Source: Rhea pennata (Eukaryota > Chordata > Aves > Rheiformes > Rheidae). From it: 64,000 nucleotides of DNA. The notes under the pieces were generated by a model. That model was not told where the DNA came from. It ran no database searches and worked only from the letters and a program-made list of their open reading frames with translations. The stretch lies in assembly GCF_028389875.1 (NCBI RefSeq), contig NC_084677.1:9218017-9282016 (forward strand). Reading direction: 5' to 3'. Each line of letters starts with the position of its first letter. Position 1 is the stretch's first letter. Below, piece by piece: positions 9,601-20,000 of the stretch. Made by a program: the position numbers and the translations under genes.

Positions 9601-12600
9601 GCTGAAAATTATTTTGTAAAGCTGTTTACTTTGGGGTGTCTTTTTAATTGCTGTTTCCTGTTATTCTATCTCTGTTAGGCTGGAAGTGCACCTAGTTGGA
9701 GGTTTCAATGATGATAGGCAGTTATCACAAAAACTTACTTATCAGCTTCTTAGTAAGTTCACATTTTTTCCACTCTCGTATCCAAAAAGTAGTTCTGACT
9801 GGATTTGGGTAAGGTTTGATTGTAATCTGAACGTCCTATCACTTTATGAAGAGAAATCTGGATGTGTTTTGGAGGGTGCTTTCTCCCCCTGAGAACTTGG
9901 TGTGAAGAGGGGTTGGACTTCTGAGGCTTGCATATGGCCAGTGTGTGGGATGGAGGGTATTAACTTGGTAATTTGTTCATGGCTTACATTTGAGAGTGTA
10001 GAATTGGAGTGCAGTCAGCTGGGCTTGATTCCTGGCTCTGCTGCTGAGATACTGTGTGATTTTGGTTGGGTGTTTTGTTTGTCGTTGTCTAGATCTATCC
10101 ATGTGGGTGACTTTGTTAGTTACTATTCATTTCATCTCTTAATGTCTGTGGTGGAATTTAATTACTGTTTGAAAGTGATTAAAAATGTTGTGTCTGTGTG
10201 AAATCTGTATTCTAAAGAAGTCACTGTGGAGCTTTGCAAACAAATCGGGAATGTAAGGTATTAGCTTAGTCACTTTAAGTGCTCTGATTTGTTCACACTT
10301 TCCTAGTGTGGAGAGGCCTTGGCCACCACTGGTATTGGGAAGGGGCAGGGATACGTATCAGTGTTGGAGAGAGGTGGCAAAGGATGATAAACAGATTGGA
10401 GGAAAAGGAAAAGGGAACCAGCAAAGGTCCTGGCATGCACCCTTGTTGTCCTCTCATCTAGTGATTCCTGTTGTGTGTGTTGTACGTTGTGTGAGAGTTT
10501 TCTACAGGATAAAATACTTCGGTTAATAAGTTATTTTTCAGCTTTCCAATTTTCATGCACATAGTGTAACATTTAAAAGAACAATCTATTCCTATTAGAA
10601 GTTCAAAAAAAGGATTTTTGTTCTGGTGTGTGGGATGGTGAGAAGGAGAATTAAAATACATTTAATGAAAGATGGGGTTTGCTCACTATATATTTAACAT
10701 TTTATGAACATACATTTAAATAGGAGCTGTTAGATTTGTAGAAAACGAATGGAGAGTATGTGATGCCGCAGCTACTTTAAACCAGCATCAGTAAAAGAAA
10801 TGGCACAATACCGTGTTTTTAGCATGCTTTTGCCATTACAAATGGCTACTCTTTGTAAATTCCTATTATTTGTAGTAGCTGTGGCTTTATTTTATAGAAG
10901 TTAGTTTGAAACATGTCTGCAAACTACTCTTTGCTCTGTTGCCTGTTCTAGGAACAGTGCATTAGGTACTCTGTGCACAGCTATTCTGCAGTGCGCAGCA
11001 CTGATAGTGCCCCCTCGTCTATATACAGCACCTGCTTTGCCACCAGTCAGTTTTATACATTGCTGCTATCCTTGTTGCTGTAGGAGCATTTGATCTCCAA
11101 CCAGATGATGTTCATTTAGTGACTTTCTGCGTAACAGGTAAGAAAATGTTTCCTTGTCTTTTAAAGTATCTGTAGTCATTGAAATCAAAGTACAAGGCTC
11201 TTCGCAGGCACAGCTTTATCTCTTCTGTGAGGAAAAGCAGTACAGTTCTTACATACTAATCGTTTTAATTTGTTTTTGCTGGGAGTGTGCAGTGGTGTCA
11301 AATAGGCAACACAGTGGCAATGTCTCTCCTTACCAAGTGCTGCTGGAATTCAGTTGATGGTAGGACCTGCGATCATTATTGGCTTATTTCACCTCCTTTG
11401 TCCTGTGGAAGGAGACTGTATGTCTATGAATATCTTGAGAGGCAGCTGAGAAAATATGCTGACTCTTGATGTTAGGTCTTCCTCCCTGCAGTTTTGAATG
11501 AATTCATAATATGTAAAGTTGCATAAAGGCAGGAATGACTTCCTTACCTTGCATTCAGGTCATGGTATTTCCACCATCTTTGCATTTTAACACAGTTGGT
11601 AACTTGCATCTTTGAAACATGGTGTCATAGAAGTTTTGCATTGTGAGTTTTTTATTTTTCCCTGTAAAATGCCTCCTCATAAAACATGACCGGAATAGTC
11701 CCTAATGTTACTAGATAAAAAGCACTACTCTAAGTCCCAAGCGTGTTGATTCTGGCCTATCCCTTCTTTTTCCACGTCTCGTTTAGGAGATGGATAATTT
11801 TGCTAAGTAATAGCACTCGCAAGACTTTTTTGATGTGGTTAAATGTTGGTAAAATAGGAGCTACTTCATACCTTTAATTTCACTCTATTGAAATGGAACC
11901 ATTACTTCTCTATCTGATTTGATTTTTATCCTCGTGACCTGTAGGCTCAGAGTGAACACTTACTTAAAATGCTTTTCATTTTCAGCCTACACAAGACTTT
12001 CCTCAGGCATCCTGGTTTTTATATTTTCTTATTCAACCTCATGTATGTTTTTCTTTAATACATACAACAAAATGAATGCCTCAGAAAAGAAATCCAAAGT
12101 CGTGGGTTTGAGGTGGTAGTACTTGCTTGTTTTTTCTTACAGAACTAAATGACAGAGAGGAAAAGGATATTCACTTTCCAATCATTTATGGAATAGGTGA
12201 GTTAAGTTCAGTTATCTTTTTTAATTGGATTGCTTTTCAAATTCTGATAGTAAATAGCTTGCCTTTAATGACTAGTAAAGCCAGTTCTAAAAGTTAAGGA
12301 GTGCTTTTTTGAGATGTACATGGAAACAGAGTAAGGTTTTTCTTTGGGTACCACTGCCTGACACACGCACATGGAAGTATTTGTGTACAAATGCAAACAA
12401 CAGATTTGTTTTTCTATTTAACTGGCTTTATGATTTTGACCAATGTCAAATTCTGCAGTAACCTTTGGTTAGAATTTAACTTTCTTTTCACTGTTTACTT
12501 TTATTGTTTCTTTTCTAATTGCTTTTAGTATCCTCGAAAGTCTTCATCCAGAGTATTGACGTACTGTCAAAACAACACTGAAAATAAGTAGAAATAAGCT

Positions 12601-13874
12601 ATCATAGGCTAAGAGGTCTGGGGTACTGAAAAATACAAGAATAGTATTTGATACATTCTAAAACTTGCTTCTGCTTGCCTGAAACTTAGTAGTGTTGGGG
12701 TCCTGGGCTTTTTAAACAAGTGATTTGGAGGAGTTGGTAGTTTCTTTAGTTATCTTTGTTTTATTTTCTGCCAGCTGTGAATGTTAAAACAGCAGAGATT
12801 TTCCCTGCAACGTTCCCAGAGAAAGGGCCAGATGAGGATTTGCGTTCAGCCCACACCTTAATGGGAGCATCGGTGAGTTTTTTTTTAAAAAGCATTTTTG
12901 GTGGAATACCAGTTAGGGGCAATGAGGTGTCAAATGTGAGAATACTTCGGTACTCTTCTGTCAGTAACAAAAGAGGTAAGAAAGACAGTGGAAGGGAAGC
13001 AAAGGATAGTGATGGAGATCAAACCACTTCTGAGCTTTCAACTACGAGGCCAGTGCTTAGAAGCACAGAGTTCTTTCACATGGTGTTGTGACTTCAGTAG
13101 GATGGATAACTTACATAAAGAGATTCAGGTCATGGGCATCCTCTCAGCAGTATTTTCCAATACTGAGCTTCTTGTTACAGTTGAGAGGGAAGTTTAATGT
13201 CTTGAATAGTGTAAATCCAGTACTGCTATTTTGTCAGAATAATTGGCTAGTCCTAATGGAATAGGAATGAAGTCTGGCTGAACAGGCACTGAGTAGGTCT
13301 AGGACAGAAGCTGCAGCTAAGGGCTTTCAGATCAAGTGGATTTGCTCTCTTCTATATAGAGAGTTGTCTAATATTGAGGTTCCCTGCAATCTGTTCTGTG
13401 TCACTACAGTTGACTAACATTTATGATGCAAAGATGGAACAACTACATATTGGACCTTATTTTTGGAGGCCTTTCCCACATGTGGACTTCTGGTTGGAAC
13501 AAGATGATCAACAGCTCTTACAGGTAACTGAAACTTTTCTTAATCTAGTTGAGTGCAGAGATGGATATAGTCTGTTAAAATTTTTCTTAGTATACTGCTG
13601 GAAAAAGTGGAAAATAATCTTATTAAAAGCAAGAATAATTGAGAACTTCATATTCTGCATCTTAAACAGCTCTTGCTACTATCTTGTTTTTCAGAACCTT
13701 TCCACATCGCCACTGGCTGAGCCACCCCATTTTGTTTCCCACATTAGATCTACATTAACATTTTTAAAAGAACACCCATTTCCATCTCATTCCCTGTTTC
13801 CTGATGGGAAACCTCGCATCTACAAAAAAAATGAAGAAGGGTTGTGGGAACAGGTTTGTTCTGACAAGATCTAA
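6553..13874 (+). CDS. NTAN1: NTAN1, protein N-terminal asparagine amidohydrolase (complete, 10 exons)
   Basis: NTAN1 deamidates N-terminal Asn exposed on substrate proteins to Asp, the first step of the Asn branch of the Arg/N-degron pathway. Coding exons: 6553-6633, 7437-7539, 7660-7725, 8437-8545, 9679-9752, 11084-11137, 12143-12196, 12775-12872, 13410-13523, 13695-13874. They total 933 nt, giving 310 aa, the same length as human NTAN1. All junctions are GT-AG and in frame. The start MPLLVNGERVDLAR matches the family start and the ATG has G at -3. The region DATTCHLVVLRHTG places Cys75 at the position reported as the catalytic nucleophile in the human enzyme; THCDG and HLVGGFNDDRQLS are also conserved. 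The gene is tandem after RRN3 and convergent with PDXDC1. No disabling change seen. Confidence 0.97.
7437..7539 (+). CDS. NTAN1: NTAN1 coding exon 2
   Basis: Acceptor ctttag at 7431-7436, donor GTATGT at 7540. Encodes EKAKLLRSQPAQIVEPRGLL through FAVTSPKD. Confidence 0.95.
7660..7725 (+). CDS. NTAN1: NTAN1 coding exon 3 (catalytic Cys75)
   Basis: Acceptor aaatag ends at 7659, donor GTACCT at 7726. Encodes SVSILGSDDATTCHLVVLRH. The Cys of TTC is residue 75, matching the reported human active-site cysteine. Confidence 0.95.
8437..8545 (+). CDS. NTAN1: NTAN1 coding exon 4
   Basis: Acceptor cctcag at 8431-8436, donor GTCAGC at 8546. Encodes SGATCLTHCDGSDTEAEVSL through NTTEYG. Confidence 0.95.
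9679..9752 (+). CDS. NTAN1: NTAN1 coding exon 5
   Basis: Acceptor gttag ends at 9678, donor GTAAGT at 9753. Encodes LEVHLVGGFNDDRQLSQKLT and YQLL. Confidence 0.95.
11084..11137 (+). CDS. NTAN1: NTAN1 coding exon 6
   Basis: Acceptor ctgtag ends at 11083, donor GTAAGA at 11138. Encodes RAFDLQPDDVHLVTFCVT, too short to stand out as an ORF. Confidence 0.92.
12143..12196 (+). CDS. NTAN1: NTAN1 coding exon 7
   Basis: Acceptor cttacag ends at 12142, donor GTGAGT at 12197. Encodes ELNDREEKDIHFPIIYGI. Confidence 0.93.
12775..12872 (+). CDS. NTAN1: NTAN1 coding exon 8
   Basis: Acceptor gccag ends at 12774, donor GTGAGT at 12873. Encodes AVNVKTAEIFPATFPEKGP through HTLMGAS. Confidence 0.94.
13410..13523 (+). 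CDS. NTAN1: NTAN1 coding exon 9
   Basis: Acceptor actacag ends at 13409, donor GTAACT at 13524. Encodes LTNIYDAKMEQLHIGPYFW through DDQQLLQ, 38 codons in phase 0. Confidence 0.95.
13695..13874 (+). CDS. NTAN1: NTAN1 terminal coding exon with stop
   Basis: Acceptor ttttcag ends at 13694; the TAA stop is 13872-13874. Encodes NLSTSPLAEPPHFVSHIRST through the C-terminus EQVCSDKI. Confidence 0.95.
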   Translation, partial: NLSTSPLAEPPHFVSHIRSTLTFLKEHPFPSHSLFPDGKPRIYKKNEEGLWEQVCSDKI

Positions 13875-13936
13875 CCTGGAGATCAAGCTAACTGTTTTAG
13901 GGAAGTATAGCCTTGCCAGAAGAGCAATTTGCTGTA

Positions 13937-13983
<47 letters not shown>

Positions 13984-14035
13984 TTTCTGGTAAAAAATGG
14001 CTTTTCAAAATAAAATTATTTTGGCAGAAAAATTT
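13875..14035 (+). promoter_or_regulatory. NTAN1: NTAN1 3' UTR with poly(A) signal at 14009-14014
   Basis: AATAAA at 14009-14014 lies 135 nt after the stop, so the 3' UTR is very short. It contains an uninterrupted A43 run ending 28 nt before the signal. The cleavage site is inferred. Confidence 0.65.
13938..13980 (+). repeat. A43 homopolymer in the NTAN1 3' UTR
   Basis: Forty-three consecutive A on the plus strand, in transcript sense for NTAN1. Length in the assembly may be imprecise. Confidence 0.95.
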
Positions 14036-15050
14036 GGCTTTTTCTGCACTACTTACTTACATGTCTGAATTATTACTACTTTGACAAGGATTTTTCTGTT
14101 GGTTTTACATAATCCTGTGTAAGGTTTCACTGTTTTGCTTTGGTGTTAGCAAGGTCTTCCCAGATCATGAAATACTTTGAAACTGAGCCTGATAATTAAC
14201 TTACATCTGCTATTTTAAACCATTTTTTTCTTTCAAAACCTAAGCTGGTTGATTTTTGGGACTAATTCAAGATACTTCTGTCTTTCCAAGTGACTGGTGA
14301 GATATGGTCAGCCTTAATGAATTGCATTAAACATGCAGCCATGTCAGTTGATGTAGCCAGGCACAATAGAAACCTTTCAAACTGGACTGTAAGTCAGTCA
14401 TAGTTTTACTAAGCAGCAGAATTCTTAGGTAAATTGCTGGAAAAAAATGTCCTTTTTAGTAGGGGAGGGGAATTTTCCTTCTCATTGTTTCTATAGGTCT
14501 AGGGTCAGTCGTCAAACCAGGACCAAGACACGCAGGAGCTGTAAGTCATTCCTCATGATTGGTTAATAATTTGTCTAATTTAACATAGTCTTGTCATAGT
14601 CTCGTTTCCCAAATTGGTTTAAACTGAAAGGTTGTAAGATACGGGAGAAAGTAAGTCTCTCTCCAGTCCTATCCACATGTTATATTTGTCTTAACATTTG
14701 TATATATTTTTTATATTTGTCCACACTGGGCAGTAGCATCACTTCAGTTCTCAGTGAACTCCCAGTGCTACTTCATCCTCACTGAGAAAATTACTGCTGT
14801 TAAAAAACCACGGCTTCGTTGCAGGTATAGCTCCATGTTGTCACATGCCTTCATTGTAGCTGCTTGTGTTTCTGTTGCTCTAAAACTGCACTTTGATTAG
14901 CATAGATTGAGAGGTAGCAGTGCTGAGAAATTGAGTCATGATGGTGATTTTTTTTTCCTTTTTAGAAAACATTTCTACACAAAGCAAAAAAAAAAAAGTT
15001 GCTTATACTTAATGCTTACTGAAACTTTCTTCAATAGTAACTTAAATCAA
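14036..15050. other. NTAN1-PDXDC1 convergent intergenic spacer
   Basis: About 1 kb between the inferred ends of the two tail-to-tail genes. AT-rich; I see no ORF, RNA gene or repeat of note. Confidence 0.7.
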
Positions 15051-15397
15051 GAGTAGTAATTTGAAGAATCTTTATTGAAACATTTAGGTAGTATTTAAAG
15101 AATGAAGCTCATTCCAACAAAACTACTGGTTTAACAATTCCAAATATAAAAACATTAAAAATTAATCTTTATGGTGATAATTTTATCCCCAACAGATTAC
15201 TTATATTAACATACTTCATTGCACCAAAGAAATTGATAAGGAAGACCAGTCAACTTCATTGTTTTTGCACTTAGAAAAATTGCACTCAGATTAACATAAA
15301 TTACCCCAACAGCAAAATTAAGCTTGTTTATACCTTCCCAGCCCCACAGAATCTAGAAGCTGAAAGTCAGGTCAGGTGACAGTACAATTAATCTGAA

Positions 15398-15399
<2 letters not shown>

Positions 15400-15442
<43 letters not shown>
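15400..15442 (-). repeat. T43 homopolymer (A43 in PDXDC1 sense)
   Basis: Forty-three consecutive T on the plus strand inside the PDXDC1 3' UTR, the same length as the A43 run in NTAN1 1.4 kb away. Confidence 0.95.
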
Positions 15443-15448
<6 letters not shown>

Positions 15449-15612
15449 AAGTCCTGCTACCACTGCAGCTTTCATGGTATTGATTTATGTGTTTGGGGGG
15501 ATTGGGGAAAAAAAAAAGGAAAACAGGTTACAGTACTTGTTTTCAGTTCTGCAGGGGTGGTGGTGGGGGGAGGGAGTAGGACTTAAGATTTTCCCCAAAA
15601 TCAGATGCATTA

Positions 15613-15646
15613 GAGAGAAGAAGAAGAAAGAAGAAAAAAAAAAAAA
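15613..15646. repeat. GAA-rich tract ending in an A run
   Basis: Short GAA triplet tract followed by a run of A, inside the PDXDC1 3' UTR (TTC/T-rich in sense). Confidence 0.8.
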
Positions 15647-16805
15647 TCTTTTCCTAAAGTTTCCCTACCCAAAGAAACTATTGTAAGCTCAGAAAACTTG
15701 CAGCAAAGTGACTAAGATGAAGATAATTCAGTAAGGAACAAAGAGAGACTTTTACACTTTAGTTTTTGATGTAGTCAAAGATTATCTTGTGCATTAAACA
15801 GTCCTAGAGATGATATGAACTTCTGCTGTAGTGTAACTAACCTATATAATTTCTTTGAATCTGTACAAGTTCTACCATAGGTAAGTTACTATTGTTCAAA
15901 AGTAAGTAAGAAGTGTTGAATCATCACAAATGTGTTGGTTTTCCAAGCTTTACTAACAAGTATCTTTAAAAATACACAACAGAAAAAAAACTCCAGTTAC
16001 ACTATATAAATGCGTTTGATAAGATTTGATTTACAAATGGCGTGCAAAGGAAAAAATAATGGTATGATAATGATTCCTTTCAGAGGTGGAAGCAGGAAGC
16101 CATTTAGGCATGCACTATTGCTTTCTAAAAGGCTTACAACTCCGTAACTTAGTCCCCACTGTATCTAGGACCTTAGCTGAATGGGTCAATTCATACAACA
16201 GACAGGAAAAAAAAAATGGTTGATAGAAAAAGTACTTTTCCGTGACTTGTATATACATAGGTATCCATCCTTAATATACACTGCACCACAACTGTTTGGC
16301 AATATAAAAAAGCAAAATACAGCTAGTATGACTAAGTAGATTTTTGCAATAGAGGTTAAACTGAATTTTAAATATAAAAGGTGAATAATTAACAGATTTT
16401 TTTAATATATTCACATAAAATAAGATCATTTTACAGTTACTGGGTGCAACTGTATGCTTAATTTTGTGTATGGCTGATCAATTTGTTAGCAACTATTTTT
16501 ATGCTTAGAATCATACAGGAGTTACATAACTGCCAGTTTTTTGACAAATGTTTCACGCAGTTAATGAACTGCACTATTACTTTGGTGATACTGACGTATT
16601 AAAGCAACTGTAACAAGTGTATAGTAAGACAAATCTGTCCTGTTGGGGGAGAAGTTTTATATTTGTGCAAAATCCCAGTTAATAAGTTACAGTAGTTGTT
16701 ACTGTACTAGTGTGTGGCACTGTTCACATTTTAAATGCGTCTTTAATACCCTGCCTCCCAGGTCGTGTGATTCCCTTGCAAAGTCTAAAAGCCAGAGTGT
16801 GGATT

Positions 16806-17068
16806 TTATCTTTGACTTCCTTGTTCCTCTGCCTTAGCGCAATCATTTGGTGATTTGTCACTTTGAATGGGGTCAGTTTCTGTGTGTGTTGCCTGTGCCG
16901 CCTCCCGCTGCTGCTCTGTTTTTTCTGCATCCAAATGCTCTTGTTCTTGACCGGGAGGGAAAGCAGGGGGTCTCTGATCTATCTTCTCCAGGTCATCACA
17001 GTGACTCACTGAGCTAGTCTCACTGAATGCATCAGAACTTCTTAAAGATCTTTTAAAAATTTTTTGAC
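16806..17068 (-). CDS. PDXDC1: PDXDC1 terminal coding exon with stop
   Basis: Acceptor tttttacag; the TAA stop is 16808-16806. Encodes QKIFKRSLRSSDAFSETSSV, SHCDDLEKIDQ, then a polar Gln/Glu/Thr tail ending EEQGSQR. The tail is divergent and probably disordered. Confidence 0.94.
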
Positions 17069-20000
17069 CTGTAAAAATTCAAGAATACAGTACTAGGTAA
17101 GGCAGCAAATGCAAAGTGTAGTATAGACAAGTTACATTTTGAAAAACATATTCAAAGTTTACAACTGCAAAGAAATAGATTTTATTTGGGTGCTAACTTG
17201 CATCCTAAATGTAAATACTTGCTCACAATTACAGATATATGCAAGTCAAAATAGCCCCTGCTATTTTGTCATGTGTAAACAAAGTCTCAGTTAAGTTTCA
17301 GGTGAAAACCCACATTGTCAGCATGCATAGTGAAATTATTTTACAGTTAAAAAAAGTCACAACAGAATCGTTGTCCCTCAGGAAAGATTTCTGGTGGGAA
17401 ACAGATGATCCTAGGCAGAAAGCCAACCAGACATAAATGTTAAGTTAAAACAATATAGCTTCCCTGCCAGTCAGATCTATATTAATTACTAATATCACTA
17501 CAAGGAAAATGCCATATATTTAATAGCTTTTCACCCTAGAATGACTTTGTCTCCAAAATACTAGCTAGCAACAGAAATGCAGTTGCTCAAAGTTGCTTCA
17601 CTGTGCTTGAGCAGGGGGGTTGTACTAGATCTCCAGAGGTCCCTTCCAACCTTAACCATTCTGTGAAATATATCCATATACATTACTTGTTTACCTGCTA
17701 ATTTCTAAAAGTCAATAGTCTTATTTTAATACACATAATCTGTGAATCATGAATATTTCATGTAATATTCATGAGGAAGATTCTAGGCTTCAAAGGCAGT
17801 TGTTAATTCAGGGGATAAAAATCTCCCATAGTCACAGAAAGACTTTTTGGGAAAACAGATTAGGGTGGTGTTCCATGCCAAATTTAAATGAAAGTTTTAA
17901 GGGAGGACTTAGTTTCAAGTAACTTTAAGTGTTCTAGTTCCAAATACTATGTAACATGGAAGACCATGCTGATCTTACTGTACCACATAACTTGGATTTG
18001 TACTTGGACCAGAATATTTTAGCAGCTTTTAAGAGTAAAACTAAGGAGAAAAAAACTTACCAGGAAGTCTTCGCTTTGCAAGGCTGGATGTAGGAGTGGG
18101 TGGTGGAGTAGTGCCTGTCCCTTGGGCTTTGGATACATATGTAGATTCTGTGGATTCTAGAGAGCCTGTGGGGAATAAAAGCATAGCAGTAGTAAACTGC
18201 ATGTAACACCAACTAGTAAGTTTTCTTTTCATCTGTATTTAAAAGGTATGTAGCAAGCTTATGTTTAATATGTAATTCCAAAACTGCATGTGCCAACTTG
18301 GAGCTGAAGCTGCCACTCCAGGGTAGCAGATTTCTGAGCACCCAGGGACATGGGTATTGAGACTACAAGACAGATGAACAGAGCCTCCCTTGCACTCACT
18401 GCACAACGCTGCTACAATCCAATATTCCTCTTTCCCTTCCTCTACTAGAGACTTGACAAATCCCTAGCTGCAAGCTACGCAGCTGCTCCGAGCGGCTACA
18501 AGTGGGGTGAGAAATTCCCAAGGAAACCTTGCTGTTCTCTGTCACAAGAACCTCCCAGTCAGTGAATCAAAAATCCAAAAGGGAGGAAGATCCCAAATGC
18601 AGCAGAAAGCTAGGAAGAAAGGCTCTTTTAACACACACAGAGAGGCTACTGTTCTAGATCTGACATTCTTCTGAGTTCGGGAATGTTAAGACTTCCTTTT
18701 TTACAGTGAAGGTTTATGATTCCAGAGAGCATTAGGCTAGTATATCACCAAGAATGAAGTAGAAACTATAGAGAGATCTTTTCACATCAAAACAATCATC
18801 AGTTATAGATGGATCCAAATAGAACAAATATTCTATCTTTTATGCTGTAAAAAAAATTCCATTCATTACTGCCTCCCACAAAGCCATGTTCATATAAGGC
18901 CTCAGTTTTAGCCCGTACTTTTTATGAGACACTTCATTATTTCAGCTTGCAAACTGGTACTTTATCAGTACAGCAATAGTTAAGATGATAGCTGAATTCA
19001 CATTTGAGTAGCACAGCAAAACAGGTGAGTGACACTTTGCAAGCACTCTCAAGCAGACACACGTGCACATACATGGAAGGAATGTGCTAAGACTTGAACA
19101 CGGCCTATCCTGCAAGCTTGTGCATTTATAAATGTAGCATAAGTAAGTCCCCAAGAATATATGCTTTTGCGGATCCAAAAGTCATATAATGATTCCTCTC
19201 TTAATAAATGACAGTGTTGAATACAGCTTTTTTTAAATGTGATTCAGTATGCAAAAACAAAATGAAAACTAGGCAAGTGAACTTAGAAGGCTTTCTCACT
19301 GGGTATTAGAGAAGTGGTGAAGAGGCTGTTCTTTTACATCCTGAGGGTGGATTATGTCACTCATGTACAGATCAGCACAAGCAAATCTGTTGAATTATAG
19401 TACAAAATTGGAAACATTTAGCAGAATATGGCTGCAGATACACTTCGTCCTACCTGCTGTTAAATTAAATGTTCTTCCCTTTGGTGAAGCTTGGAATGGA
19501 GAAAACCAGTTCAGCACAGAGCCTACTACAGGAATTTGTCGTAACAGTCCCTGTAAAGTACACAATTGAACACTGTGTGGTGAACAAGCCCTCTATATTG
19601 TCACAAGTTATTACAAGTTACCTCAATAACTAATTTTTATAGCCTTACCTCTTCCAGAAGTCGTTCTTCATTTGCTTTCTGAAGCTGAAGTTGTGCTTCC
19701 TGAATCCCTTTTCTAACAACTTCAGTCATGTTTTCCAATAGCTAATAAATAACAAAAATGATACATACATTATTTGGACTTGAAACTGTCTTTTCGGTTC
19801 AGGATTTGAAGATTTAACACAGTAGCCAGATTTTTTTTAAGTTTTAAAAAAAATATACCCAGAGGAGAGACTGCCTTTAACAGAGATGACACATTTTTCT
19901 TTTACTTGGAAATGAGCCTATAACCTAAATTTCTCAAAGGACTATTTAGCACATAAATGTGCCTCAGATGCACTGAAACTGATCGAACAATTTTTAGCTT

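Larger units (their letters stand above)
6634..13694 (+). other. NTAN1 introns
   Basis: Nine introns, the largest being 6634-7436, 8546-9678, 9753-11083 and 11138-12142. Contents are unremarkable apart from C17 at 6645-6661, C15 at 7228-7242 and a T/G-rich stretch at 7561-7598. I recognise no mobile element and no small RNA gene. Confidence 0.8.
15050..16805 (-). promoter_or_regulatory. PDXDC1: PDXDC1 3' UTR with poly(A) signal at 15071-15076
   Basis: The minus strand reads AATAAA at 15076-15071, giving a 3' UTR of about 1.75 kb after the stop at 16806. The region is AT-rich and contains T43 (sense A43) at 15400-15442 and an A/G tract at 15613-15646. The 3' end is inferred from the signal. 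Confidence 0.6.
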
